From contig JANNKX010000053.1 in assembly GCA_031396505.1 (NCBI GenBank), forward strand, positions 1 to 7,469: DNA of 7,469 nucleotides, read 5' to 3'. The DNA comes from JAAFHS01 sp031396505. GTDB taxonomy: Bacteria > Pseudomonadota > Alphaproteobacteria > Rhodobacterales > Rhodobacteraceae. Shown here piece after piece: positions 1 through 4,943 of the stretch. Position 1 is the stretch's first letter; each line of letters starts with the position of its first letter. A program made the translations under genes and the position numbers. The notes beneath the pieces are model-generated. The model was not told where the DNA came from and searched no databases. It saw only the letters and a list, made by a program, of their open reading frames with translations.

Positions 1-897
1 ATGAAGCAGCTGCAATCCGATCCGTGGGATGCTGTTGAAAAGATGTATGCGCTTGGCACCCTGCACAAGGGCCGCGTCACCAACATCACCGATTACGGCG
101 CCTTTGTGGAGCTGGAAGCCGGTGTTGAGGGTCTGGTGCACGTGTCGGAAATGTCCTGGACCAAGAAGAACGTCCACCCCGGCAAGATCGTGTCCACCTC
201 GCAGGAAGTGGATGTCATGGTCCTTGAGATTGACAGCGCCAAGCGGCGTGTGTCGTTGGGCCTGAAGCAGACACAGCGCAACCCGTGGGAAGTCTTTGCG
301 GAAACGCATCCCGTGGGCAGCAATATCGAAGGCGAAGTCAAGAACATCACCGAATTCGGTCTGTTTGTTGGCCTTGATAACGATATCGACGGCATGGTGC
401 ATCTGTCGGACATCAGCTGGGATCAGCGCGGCGAAGAGGCGATCCAGAACTACCGCAAGGGTGACACGGTGCAAGCCTCGGTCACCGAAGTGGACGTTGA
501 AAAGGAACGCATCAGCCTGTCGATCAAGGCGCTGGGCGAAGACAACTTCACCGATGCCGTTGATGGCGTGAAACGTGGCGGCATCATCACCGTCGCAGTG
601 AGTGCGATCGAAGAAGGTGGTGTTGAGGTCGAATACAACGGCGCGAAGTCGTTCATTCGTCGTTCGGACCTGTCGCGCGACCGTGCTGATCAGCGGCCTG
701 AGCGTTTTCAGGTCGGCGACAAGATCGACGTGCGCGTAACCAACATTGATCCCAAGACCCGCAAACTGGGCCTGTCGATCAAGGCACGCGAGATCGCGGA
801 AGAGAAAGAGGCGGTCGAACAGTATGGCTCGTCCGATTCGGGCGCATCGCTGGGCGATATCCTTGGCGCGGCACTGAAGGGCGGCGACAAGAACTGA
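1..897 (+). CDS. rpsA: 30S ribosomal protein S1, C-terminal part (partial)
   Basis: S1 binds mRNA on the small ribosomal subunit and helps unwind and place it for initiation. The visible 298 residues contain three S1/OB-fold RNA-binding repeats at about 20-90, 105-177 and 192-262. These match repeats 4-6 of six-repeat S1: repeat 4 carries 'GVEGLVHVSEMSW' and repeat 5 'IDGMVHLSDISW'. Repeat 6 is more divergent, as is usual in the family, and is followed by a charged tail ending 'GGDKN'. The ATG at base 1 is an internal methionine, because full-length S1 is about 550-560 residues and starts upstream of the window. A strong intrinsic terminator follows 20 bases after the stop, so rpsA ends its own transcript. 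The order rpsA then ihfB is widespread in proteobacteria. Identification is secure; only the start is missing. Confidence 0.97.
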   Translation: MKQLQSDPWDAVEKMYALGTLHKGRVTNITDYGAFVELEAGVEGLVHVSEMSWTKKNVHPGKIVSTSQEVDVMVLEIDSAKRRVSLGLKQTQRNPWEVFAETHPVGSNIEGEVKNITEFGLFVGLDNDIDGMVHLSDISWDQRGEEAIQNYRKGDTVQASVTEVDVEKERISLSIKALGEDNFTDAVDGVKRGGIITVAVSAIEEGGVEVEYNGAKSFIRRSDLSRDRADQRPERFQVGDKIDVRVTNIDPKTRKLGLSIKAREIAEEKEAVEQYGSSDSGASLGDILGAALKGGDKN

Positions 898-916
898 TTG
901 GCGCGCTTACGGCAAC

Positions 917-947
917 AAAGGGCCCCGCAAACTTGCGGGGCCCTTTT
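917..947 (+). terminator. Intrinsic terminator after rpsA
   Basis: A near-perfect inverted repeat has arms 917-929 (AAAGGGCCCCGCA) and 934-946 (TGCGGGGCCCTTT). The loop is four bases, and the distal arm ends in a T run at 944-947. The GC-rich stem with flanking A and T tracts is a classical rho-independent terminator. It may also work on the opposite strand. Confidence 0.9.
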
Positions 948-976
948 GGTTTCGGGGGGTATTCCTTTGTTTTCGT

Positions 977-1006
977 TTGTGTGGCGGGTTTTATTGCGCC
1001 TATAGT
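977..1006 (+). promoter_or_regulatory. Candidate promoter for ihfB
   Basis: TTGTGT (977-982) and TATAGT (1001-1006) resemble -35 and -10 hexamers with an 18-base spacer. They lie just after the rpsA terminator and about 60 bases before the ihfB start. The downstream part (993-1013) matches 16 of 21 bases of the element before lapA. The match is by eye and weak at -35. Confidence 0.4.
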
Positions 1007-1065
1007 CATCGTCATAACACATCGTGGCGTCCCCGCCGATTGGGGTGACCACAGGGGGGCATCGG

Positions 1066-1347
1066 ATGATCCGTTCGGAACTGATCCAGAAAATCGCGGA
1101 TGAAAATCCGCACCTGACACAACGCCATGTGGAGCGGATTGTGAACACGGTGTTCGAGGAAATCATCGAAGCGTTGGCCAAGGGCGACCGGGTCGAACTG
1201 CGCGGATTTGGCGCGTTTTCGGTCAAGGCGCGCGATGCCCGCGTAGGGCGCAACCCACGCACCGGGGAATCGGTCAAGGTCGATGACAAGAAGGTGCCGT
1301 TCTTCAAGACCGGCAAGCTTTTGCGCGATCGGCTGAACGCCAAGTAA
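1066..1347 (+). CDS. ihfB: Integration host factor subunit beta
   Basis: IHF-beta pairs with IHF-alpha to form a nucleoid protein that bends DNA sharply and supports transcription, replication and recombination. The 93 residues match the family length (about 94 in E. coli). They show the N-terminal helical dimerisation region (1-40), the 'ELRGFGAFSV' saddle (44-53) and the beta-arm 'GRNPRTGE' (61-68), with Pro64 as the intercalating tip residue. 'VPFFKTGKLLRDRLN' (77-91) closes the fold. ATG 1066 is chosen because AGGGGGG (1053-1059) is a strong ribosome binding site six bases upstream and the protein then begins 'MIRSELIQ', as expected. An in-frame GTG at 1024 would only add a non-conserved tail. 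No clear terminator separates it from lapA, so read-through is possible. Confidence 0.96.
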   Translation: MIRSELIQKIADENPHLTQRHVERIVNTVFEEIIEALAKGDRVELRGFGAFSVKARDARVGRNPRTGESVKVDDKKVPFFKTGKLLRDRLNAK

Positions 1348-1356
1348 AGGCTGGCC

Positions 1357-1385
1357 TTGCGGCCCGCGTCCATTCCGCCGATAGT
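1357..1385 (+). promoter_or_regulatory. Candidate promoter for lapA-trpF
   Basis: TTGCGG (1357-1362) and GATAGT (1380-1385) have 17-base spacing and end 31 bases before the lapA start. The segment 1372-1392 resembles the element before ihfB (993-1013), with ATT, CGCC and ATAGTC in the same register. It could instead be a shared regulator site. Evidence is by inspection only. Confidence 0.4.
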
Positions 1386-1416
1386 CGGGGTCGCTGTTTC
1401 ATTCAGGGCGTGACCG

Positions 1417-1776
1417 ATGCTTCGCAATTTACGCTATGTTCTGATCGCCGTTCTGGGCCTGTGTCTGCTGGTGGTTGCACTGGCAAACCGCGGATCGGTG
1501 AATGTGCGGCTGCTGCCTGATGACATGGCGGCCTTTTTGGGTCTGTCGGTGTCGGCCGACCTGCCGCTGTTTCTGGTGATCTTTGCAGGCATCGTCGCGG
1601 GACTGCTGATCGGGTTCGTCTGGGAATGGCTGCGCGAGGCCAAGCATCGCACCGCCGCCAGCACCAAATCGCGCGAAGTGCTGCGGCTGGAGCGAGAACT
1701 GGCGGTGCTGCGCGATACCAAAGCAGGCCCGCAGGATGATATTCTGGCGCTGCTTGATGGCAAACAGGCGCGGTGA
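1417..1776 (+). CDS. lapA: LapA-domain (DUF1049-type) small inner-membrane protein
   Basis: This is a 119-residue membrane protein of the lipopolysaccharide assembly protein A domain family. A hydrophobic helix spans about 5-23. A short loop contains 'ANRGSVNVRLLPDD' (23-36), typical of the family. A second helix spans about 48-69, and an arginine- and glutamate-rich, probably coiled-coil cytoplasmic tail covers 70-101. In E. coli, LapA works with LapB in control of LPS synthesis. Here only the two-helix domain and tail are visible, so the exact role is inferred from family membership. CAGGG (1404-1408) is a modest ribosome binding site eight bases before the ATG. The stop overlaps the trpF start in a TGATG junction, which suggests translational coupling. 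This position between ihfB and trpF fits my recollection of Rhodobacterales gene order. Confidence 0.82.
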   Translation: MLRNLRYVLIAVLGLCLLVVALANRGSVNVRLLPDDMAAFLGLSVSADLPLFLVIFAGIVAGLLIGFVWEWLREAKHRTAASTKSREVLRLERELAVLRDTKAGPQDDILALLDGKQAR

Positions 1777-2447
1777 TGCCGGATGTGCGTGTCAAGATTT
1801 GCGGCTTGCGCACGGTGGCCGATGTGCAGGCGGTGGCCCGTGCGGGTGCGGCCTATGCGGGGTTCGTGTTCTTTGCCAAAAGCCCGCGCAATCTGACCAT
1901 GGTGCAAGCAAAGGCGCTGGCGCTAGAAGCGCCGCCGGGTCTTGCGAAAGTGGCCTTGGTGGTTGATCCGGATGATGCCAGCCTTGATGCCATCGTGGAC
2001 GGCGTGCCGTTGGACATGATCCAGCTCCACGGGCACGAAACGCCTGATCGTGTGGCGCAGGTGCGCGCCCGCTATGGCCTGCCGGTGATGAAGGCGATGG
2101 GTGTGGCAGATGAGGGCGATCTGGCCGGGCTGATGGAGATGAGCCTTGCCGCCGATCAGTTGCTGATCGACGCCAAGCCGCCACGCAGGGGCGATCTACC
2201 GGGGGGCAACGGGCTGGTCTTTGACTGGCGGTTGCTGGTGGGGCGCAAATGGCTGCGGCCTTGGATGCTGGCAGGCGGGCTGACGGCGGATAATGTGGCT
2301 GAAGCGGTGCGCCTGACAGGTGCGCGGCAGGTCGATGTGTCCTCGGGTGTGGAATCCGCGCCTGGCATCAAGGATGCAGTCAGGATCGCGGCCTTCGTGG
2401 CGGCGACGCATGGCGGATTTTCGTTGACGCAAGGCCAGAAAGCCTGA
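1776..2447 (+). CDS. trpF: Phosphoribosylanthranilate isomerase
   Basis: TrpF converts N-(5-phosphoribosyl)anthranilate to the 1-deoxyribulose form (CdRP) in cytoplasmic tryptophan synthesis. The 223 residues form a single TIM barrel of usual length. 'VKICGLR' (6-12) holds the catalytic base Cys9. 'IQLHGHE' (82-88) is a family signature. 'LLIDAKP' (129-135) carries the general acid Asp132. 'LAGGLTADNV' (165-174) and 'VDVSSGVE' (186-193) form the phosphate-binding end of the barrel. ATG 1776 shares its A with the lapA stop. An in-frame GTG at 1773 would add one residue and is less likely. There is no strong ribosome binding site of its own, which fits coupling to lapA. All key residues are present, so the gene should be functional. 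Confidence 0.96.
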   Translation: MPDVRVKICGLRTVADVQAVARAGAAYAGFVFFAKSPRNLTMVQAKALALEAPPGLAKVALVVDPDDASLDAIVDGVPLDMIQLHGHETPDRVAQVRARYGLPVMKAMGVADEGDLAGLMEMSLAADQLLIDAKPPRRGDLPGGNGLVFDWRLLVGRKWLRPWMLAGGLTADNVAEAVRLTGARQVDVSSGVESAPGIKDAVRIAAFVAATHGGFSLTQGQKA

Positions 2448-2467
2448 CCCATGCAGCATACCCTGAC

Positions 2468-2472
2468 GGAGG
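2468..2472 (+). promoter_or_regulatory. Ribosome binding site deciding the MOSC start
   Basis: GGAGG lies eight bases before ATG 2481. The earlier in-frame ATG at 2451 has no comparable site, so 2481 is preferred. Confidence 0.7.
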
Positions 2473-2480
2473 CAGACCCC

Positions 2481-2942
2481 ATGTGGCGCGGCAAACTGTT
2501 GCATATTCACACGGCCCCCATGGCCCGCGCGCCAATGCAGGCGCAGGAAACCGCGATCCTGATCCCCGGCGAAGGCATCGAGGGTGACCGTTATGCCGCG
2601 GGCACAGGCACCTATTCGCAGTTCGCTGATATCCGCGAAGTGACAATGATTGAAATTGAAACCCTGATCGCGCTGCGCCGTGACCACGCCATTGACCTTG
2701 CCCCGCACGAACATCGCCGCAACCTGACGACCGAGGGTGTACCGCTCAATCACCTTGTCGGGCGGCAGTTCTGGGTTGGCCCCGTGCTGCTGGAAGGCGG
2801 GCGGCTGAACACGCCGTGCAAATATCTGGATCTGGTGACGGGCAAGGCCGTATGTGATCTGCTGACGCATCGGTCCGGCCTGAATTGCCGCATCGTCGAG
2901 GGCGGCGATATCAATCTGGGCGACGCGATCCGCGCGGCTTGA
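2481..2942 (+). CDS. MOSC domain-containing protein
   Basis: This 153-residue protein is essentially one MOSC domain, the beta-barrel module found at the C-terminus of molybdenum cofactor sulfurases and in YiiM/YuaD-type proteins. The sequence shows 'GIEGDRY' (32-38), 'RRNLTTEGVPLNHLVG' (79-94) and 'TPCKYLD' (111-117). Cys113 is the conserved cysteine expected to carry sulfur or contact a metal or cofactor. C-terminal 'GLNCRIVEGGDINLGD' (133-148) is also typical. No iron-sulfur or pyridoxal domain is attached, so it is a stand-alone MOSC protein. Its substrate is unknown. The start at 2481 is set by GGAGG at 2468-2472; a start at 2451 would add ten unconserved residues. It sits between trpF and trpB, but nothing in it points to tryptophan synthesis. 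Confidence 0.88.
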   Translation: MWRGKLLHIHTAPMARAPMQAQETAILIPGEGIEGDRYAAGTGTYSQFADIREVTMIEIETLIALRRDHAIDLAPHEHRRNLTTEGVPLNHLVGRQFWVGPVLLEGGRLNTPCKYLDLVTGKAVCDLLTHRSGLNCRIVEGGDINLGDAIRAA

Positions 2943-2965
2943 TCCCTGCGACATTGTTTTTGCCA

Positions 2966-3008
2966 GACCCCGCTTTACCCCTTGGGGGAACAAGGCTAGA
3001 TCGGGGTC
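2966..3008 (+). promoter_or_regulatory. Nested inverted repeat in the trpB leader
   Basis: GACCCCG (2966-2972) and CGGGGTC (3002-3008) are exact inverse complements. Inside them CCTTG (2980-2984) pairs with CAAGG (2991-2995). In mRNA this gives a two-part hairpin ending six bases before the trpB ribosome binding site (AGGGGA, 3015-3020). It has no T run, so it is not a standard terminator. It could be an operator, a leader structure, or chance in GC-rich DNA. A weak promoter-like pair, TTTACC (2974-2979) and TAGATC (2997-3002), falls inside it. Confidence 0.35.
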
Positions 3009-3026
3009 AACAACAGGGGACACACC

Positions 3027-4259
3027 ATGCCAGACGACCGTATCAACAGCTTTATGACCGGGCCCGATGAACAAGGGCGTTTCGGCATGTTCGGCGGGCG
3101 GTTCGTGTCGGAAACCCTGATGCCGCTGATCCTTGATCTGGAAGCGCGTTATGAATTCGCCAAGACCGACCCGGCGTTCTGGGCGGAAATGGACTGGCTG
3201 TGGAGGCACTACGTGGGTCGCCCATCGCCCCTTTATTACGCCGAACGCCTGACCAAGCATCTGGGTGGCGCCAAGATTTACATGAAGCGGGACGAGTTGA
3301 ACCACACCGGCGCACACAAGATCAACAATGTGCTAGGGCAGATCATCCTTGCCCGCCGTATGGGCAAGACGCGGATCATTGCGGAAACCGGGGCGGGGCA
3401 GCACGGGGTCGCCACGGCGACGGTCTGCGCCAAGTTCGGGCTGCAATGCGTGGTCTACATGGGCGCGCATGATGTCGAACGGCAGGCGCCGAACGTGTTC
3501 CGGATGAAGCTGCTGGGGGCGGAGGTTATTCCGGTAACCTCGGGGCGCGGCACGTTGAAGGACGCGATGAATGACGCGCTGCGCGATTGGGTGACCAATG
3601 TGCGCGACACGTTCTATTGCATCGGCACAGTGGCGGGGCCGCATCCATATCCGGCAATGGTGCGCGATTTCCAAAGCATCATCGGCAAGGAAGTACGCTG
3701 GCAACTGGCCGAACAGGAAGGCGAGGGGCGGCTGCCCGATACGCTGATTGCGGCGATCGGTGGTGGGTCGAACGCGATGGGCCTATTTTACCCGTTCCTT
3801 GATGACCCGACGGTCAACATCATCGGGGTCGAGGCAGGCGGCAAGGGCGTGGATGACCGGATGCAGCATTGTGCATCGCTGACCGGGGGTCGCCCTGGCG
3901 TGCTGCACGGCAACCGGACCTACTTGTTGCAGGATCTGGATGGGCAGATTCTAGAAGGGTTTTCCATCAGCGCGGGGCTGGACTATCCGGGGATTGGGCC
4001 AGAACACGCATGGCTGCATGACACCAAGCGCGCAGAATACGTGTCGATCACCGATGCCGAGGCGCTGGAGGCGTTTCAACTGTCCTGCCAGTTGGTAGGC
4101 ATCATCCCTGCGCTGGAGCCAAGCCACGCGCTGGCGCATGTGATGAAGATCGCGCCGACACTGCCTGCCGACCATATCATTGTGATGAACATGTGCGGAC
4201 GCGGTGACAAGGACATCTTCACGGTGGCCAAGCATCTTGGCTTTGACATGAAAATCTGA
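3027..4259 (+). CDS. trpB: Tryptophan synthase beta chain
   Basis: TrpB is the pyridoxal phosphate enzyme that condenses indole with L-serine to give tryptophan, normally in an alpha2-beta2 complex with TrpA. The 410 residues are slightly longer than E. coli TrpB (397). 'LNHTGAHKINN' (91-101) carries the PLP lysine Lys98. 'AETGAGQHGVATAT' (119-132) holds the catalytic Glu120, at the same 22-residue spacing from the lysine as in Salmonella. 'GGGSNA' (245-250) binds the PLP phosphate. 'GRGDKDIFTV' (391-400) is the C-terminal signature. It is preceded by Cys390 where Salmonella TrpB has Ser377, the residue contacting the PLP ring nitrogen. AGGGGA (3015-3020) is a good ribosome binding site six bases before the ATG. 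A strong terminator follows, so trpA is not co-transcribed directly downstream. Confidence 0.97.
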   Translation: MPDDRINSFMTGPDEQGRFGMFGGRFVSETLMPLILDLEARYEFAKTDPAFWAEMDWLWRHYVGRPSPLYYAERLTKHLGGAKIYMKRDELNHTGAHKINNVLGQIILARRMGKTRIIAETGAGQHGVATATVCAKFGLQCVVYMGAHDVERQAPNVFRMKLLGAEVIPVTSGRGTLKDAMNDALRDWVTNVRDTFYCIGTVAGPHPYPAMVRDFQSIIGKEVRWQLAEQEGEGRLPDTLIAAIGGGSNAMGLFYPFLDDPTVNIIGVEAGGKGVDDRMQHCASLTGGRPGVLHGNRTYLLQDLDGQILEGFSISAGLDYPGIGPEHAWLHDTKRAEYVSITDAEALEAFQLSCQLVGIIPALEPSHALAHVMKIAPTLPADHIIVMNMCGRGDKDIFTVAKHLGFDMKI

Positions 4260-4280
4260 GCCGCCACACACTGTGACACG

Positions 4281-4321
4281 AATGCCACGGCCCGCCTCCG
4301 CGCGCCGTGGCATTTTTTTTT
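4281..4321 (+). terminator. Intrinsic terminator after trpB
   Basis: ATGCCACGGC (4282-4291) pairs perfectly with GCCGTGGCAT (4304-4313) around a 12-base loop. Nine T residues follow at 4313-4321. This is a strong rho-independent terminator 21 bases after the trpB stop. Confidence 0.93.
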
Positions 4322-4460
4322 GCGTTGCCCCGAATCAGGGATCACCCTTAAGGCCCCTCTCCCGTCCCCAGTGGATCGGACCCTTGCGGGCGGCGTTGCA
4401 ACGCCCCCGGTGCGGATGGCCTTGCCAGCCCGTATGCCAGGGCCGAAAAGCCGGATGGGA
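4322..4460. other. Gene-free stretch before the tRNA-like modules, with palindromes
   Basis: No convincing protein gene is present. Three secondary-structure elements are visible: a perfect CCTTAAGG palindrome at 4346-4353, a perfect 14-base palindrome GGCGTTGCAACGCC at 4392-4405, and a seven-pair hairpin with arms 4418-4424 (GGCCTTG) and 4438-4444 (CAGGGCC). None is followed by a T run. I see no convincing promoter, although the tRNA-like modules downstream would need one. A short reading frame on the - strand (4348-4545) is antisense to module 1 and is not considered a gene. Confidence 0.5.
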
Positions 4461-4531
4461 TGAACATATAGCGCATGGGTAAGAGCGTCGGGTTTGGGCC
4501 CGAAGGACGGGGTTCGAGTCCCTGATGTTCC
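4461..4531 (+). tRNA. tRNA-like module 1, anticodon UGG (Pro-like), imperfect cloverleaf
   Basis: An acceptor-like stem of six pairs joins 4462-4467 (GAACAT) to 4525-4530 (ATGTTC). T4469-A4470 match canonical bases 8-9. The D-stem GCGC/GAGC (4471-4474, 4483-4486) has one G-A mismatch, with loop ATGGGTAA keeping A14, GG and A21. The anticodon stem TCGGG/CCCGA (4488-4492, 4499-4503) is perfect but closes a loop of only six bases, TTTGGG; UGG (4495-4497) is in register if base 38 is missing. The T-arm is good: CGGGG, loop TTCGAGT, CCCTG (4508-4524). No CCA is encoded, and the first position of the seven-pair acceptor is mismatched. It could be a decayed tRNA-Pro, an unorthodox functional tRNA or a tRNA mimic. 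It ends exactly where module 2 begins. Confidence 0.45.
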
Positions 4532-4604
4532 GCGATGTAGCTCATCTGGTTAGAGCAATGGACTTATACTCCATCGGTAGCAGGTTCGATTCCTGCCATC
4601 ACTT
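4531..4604 (+). tRNA. tRNA-like module 2, anticodon UAU (Ile, codon AUA), nearly canonical
   Basis: This is the best cloverleaf in the window. T4538-A4539 are bases 8-9. The D-stem GCTC/GAGC (4540-4543, 4553-4556) is perfect, with loop ATCTGGTTA. The anticodon stem ATGGA/TCCAT (4558-4562, 4570-4574) is perfect around CTTATAC, so the anticodon is TAT at 4565-4567. The variable loop is CGGTA. The T-arm GCAGG, TTCGATT, CCTGC (4580-4596) is perfect. The acceptor pairs 4531-4537 with 4597-4603 at five of seven positions; C4531-T4603 and C4533-A4601 fail. No CCA is encoded. A UAU anticodon is uncommon in bacteria, which usually read AUA with a lysidine-modified CAU tRNA. Its base 4531 is also the last acceptor position of module 1, and its 3' strand runs into module 3. 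Confidence 0.58.
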
Positions 4605-4660
4605 CCGCTCGCAAGAGCAACGGTCTTGTAAACCGTGAAACGAAACGGGTGTCCGGGGCC
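4599..4660 (+). pseudogene. tRNA-like module 3, anticodon UGU (Thr-like), reduced arms
   Basis: A D-stem GCTC/GAGC (4607-4610, 4615-4618) is closed by the four-base loop GCAA (a GNRA tetraloop) where a normal D-loop has eight or more bases. A4619 sits at position 26. The anticodon stem ACGGT/ACCGT (4620-4624, 4632-4636) is perfect around the normal seven-base loop CTTGTAA, giving anticodon TGT (4627-4629). After it comes a direct repeat GAAAC-GAAAC (4637-4646) and only a small hairpin, CGG-GTGT-CCG (4646-4655), in place of a T-arm; no TTCGANT loop exists. Its acceptor 5' strand would have to overlap module 2. It is a remnant, an extreme mini-tRNA, or an anticodon-arm mimic. The boundaries are approximate. 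Confidence 0.4.
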
Positions 4661-4706
4661 GGTCTGCGTATGATCGAGTTCCCCGCCGCAAGGCGGATGC
4701 CCGGCC
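4655..4706 (+). other. Structured segment with GNRA hairpin after the tRNA-like modules
   Basis: GGCCGG (4657-4662) pairs with CCGGCC (4701-4706). Inside, CCGCC (4683-4687) and GGCGG (4692-4696) form a perfect stem around the GNRA tetraloop GCAA. It has no T run. It could be the 3' part of an RNA that starts with the tRNA-like modules. The call is by inspection, in GC-rich DNA where chance stems are common. Confidence 0.35.
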
Positions 4707-4824
4707 TGACGCACCTGCCTGTGGCCGGTTGCGCGGATGATGGTGGCCCGGCTTTGGGACCGCAGGAAACCCCTGCCGCCCGGTGCTCGGCAACCCGCTC
4801 GCCGCCGATCCGCGACGGGCTGGC

Positions 4825-4848
4825 AAAAGGCCGGTCCCGGCATCTTTT
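4825..4848 (+). terminator. Possible weak intrinsic terminator after the tRNA-like region
   Basis: AAAAG-GCCG (4825-4833) pairs with CGGC and CTTTT (4838-4841, 4844-4848), with a GTCC loop and a two-base AT bulge. The flanking A and T tracts give terminator character on both strands, but the GC stem is only four pairs. It lies about 95 bases before the slipin start and could end a transcript covering the tRNA-like modules. The remainder of 4707-4930 shows no other clear feature and no convincing slipin promoter. Confidence 0.33.
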
Positions 4849-4931
4849 ACCGCCCCCTTCCGGGGCCAGAACCCGGCCCGGATGGGCAAGCAAAGGAACC
4901 CGCGCACAATGCGACGATAGGACGAGTTGGG

Positions 4932-4937
4932 AAGGAG
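4932..4937 (+). promoter_or_regulatory. Ribosome binding site deciding the slipin start
   Basis: AAGGAG lies six bases before ATG 4944 and only three before ATG 4941. This favours 4944. It also argues against the long upstream extension of the same frame to GTG/ATG codons near 4737, whose extra residues are proline- and arginine-rich and unconserved. Confidence 0.65.
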
Positions 4938-4943
4938 ACGATG

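Noticed and set aside
1024..1065. GTG start extending ihfB by 14 residues
   Set aside because: The family starts at 'MIRSEL', and AGGGGGG is well placed for ATG 1066.
708..1427. Long minus-strand frame of 239 residues across rpsA and ihfB
   Set aside because: It is antisense to two certain genes and to a terminator, and shows no recognisable domain.
2451..2480. Earlier ATG for the MOSC protein
   Set aside because: No good ribosome binding site; the ten added residues do not resemble the family, and GGAGG fits 2481.
4348..4545. Minus-strand reading frame of 65 residues containing 'HQGLEPRPSGPNPTL'
   Set aside because: It is antisense to tRNA-like module 1. Peptides of this kind are a well-known artefact of translating tRNA genes backwards.
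4461..4660. Integration site of a phage or island at the tRNA-like genes
   Set aside because: No integrase, direct-repeat att site or foreign gene content is visible on either side within the window.
4461..4706. tmRNA or RNase P RNA in the structured region
   Set aside because: No tag reading frame, no tmRNA acceptor pair and no RNase P core motifs were found; the arms fit tRNA-like modules better.
4737..4943. Upstream in-frame extension of the slipin gene
   Set aside because: The added residues are proline- and arginine-rich without family similarity, and AAGGAG at 4932 marks a start at 4941/4944.
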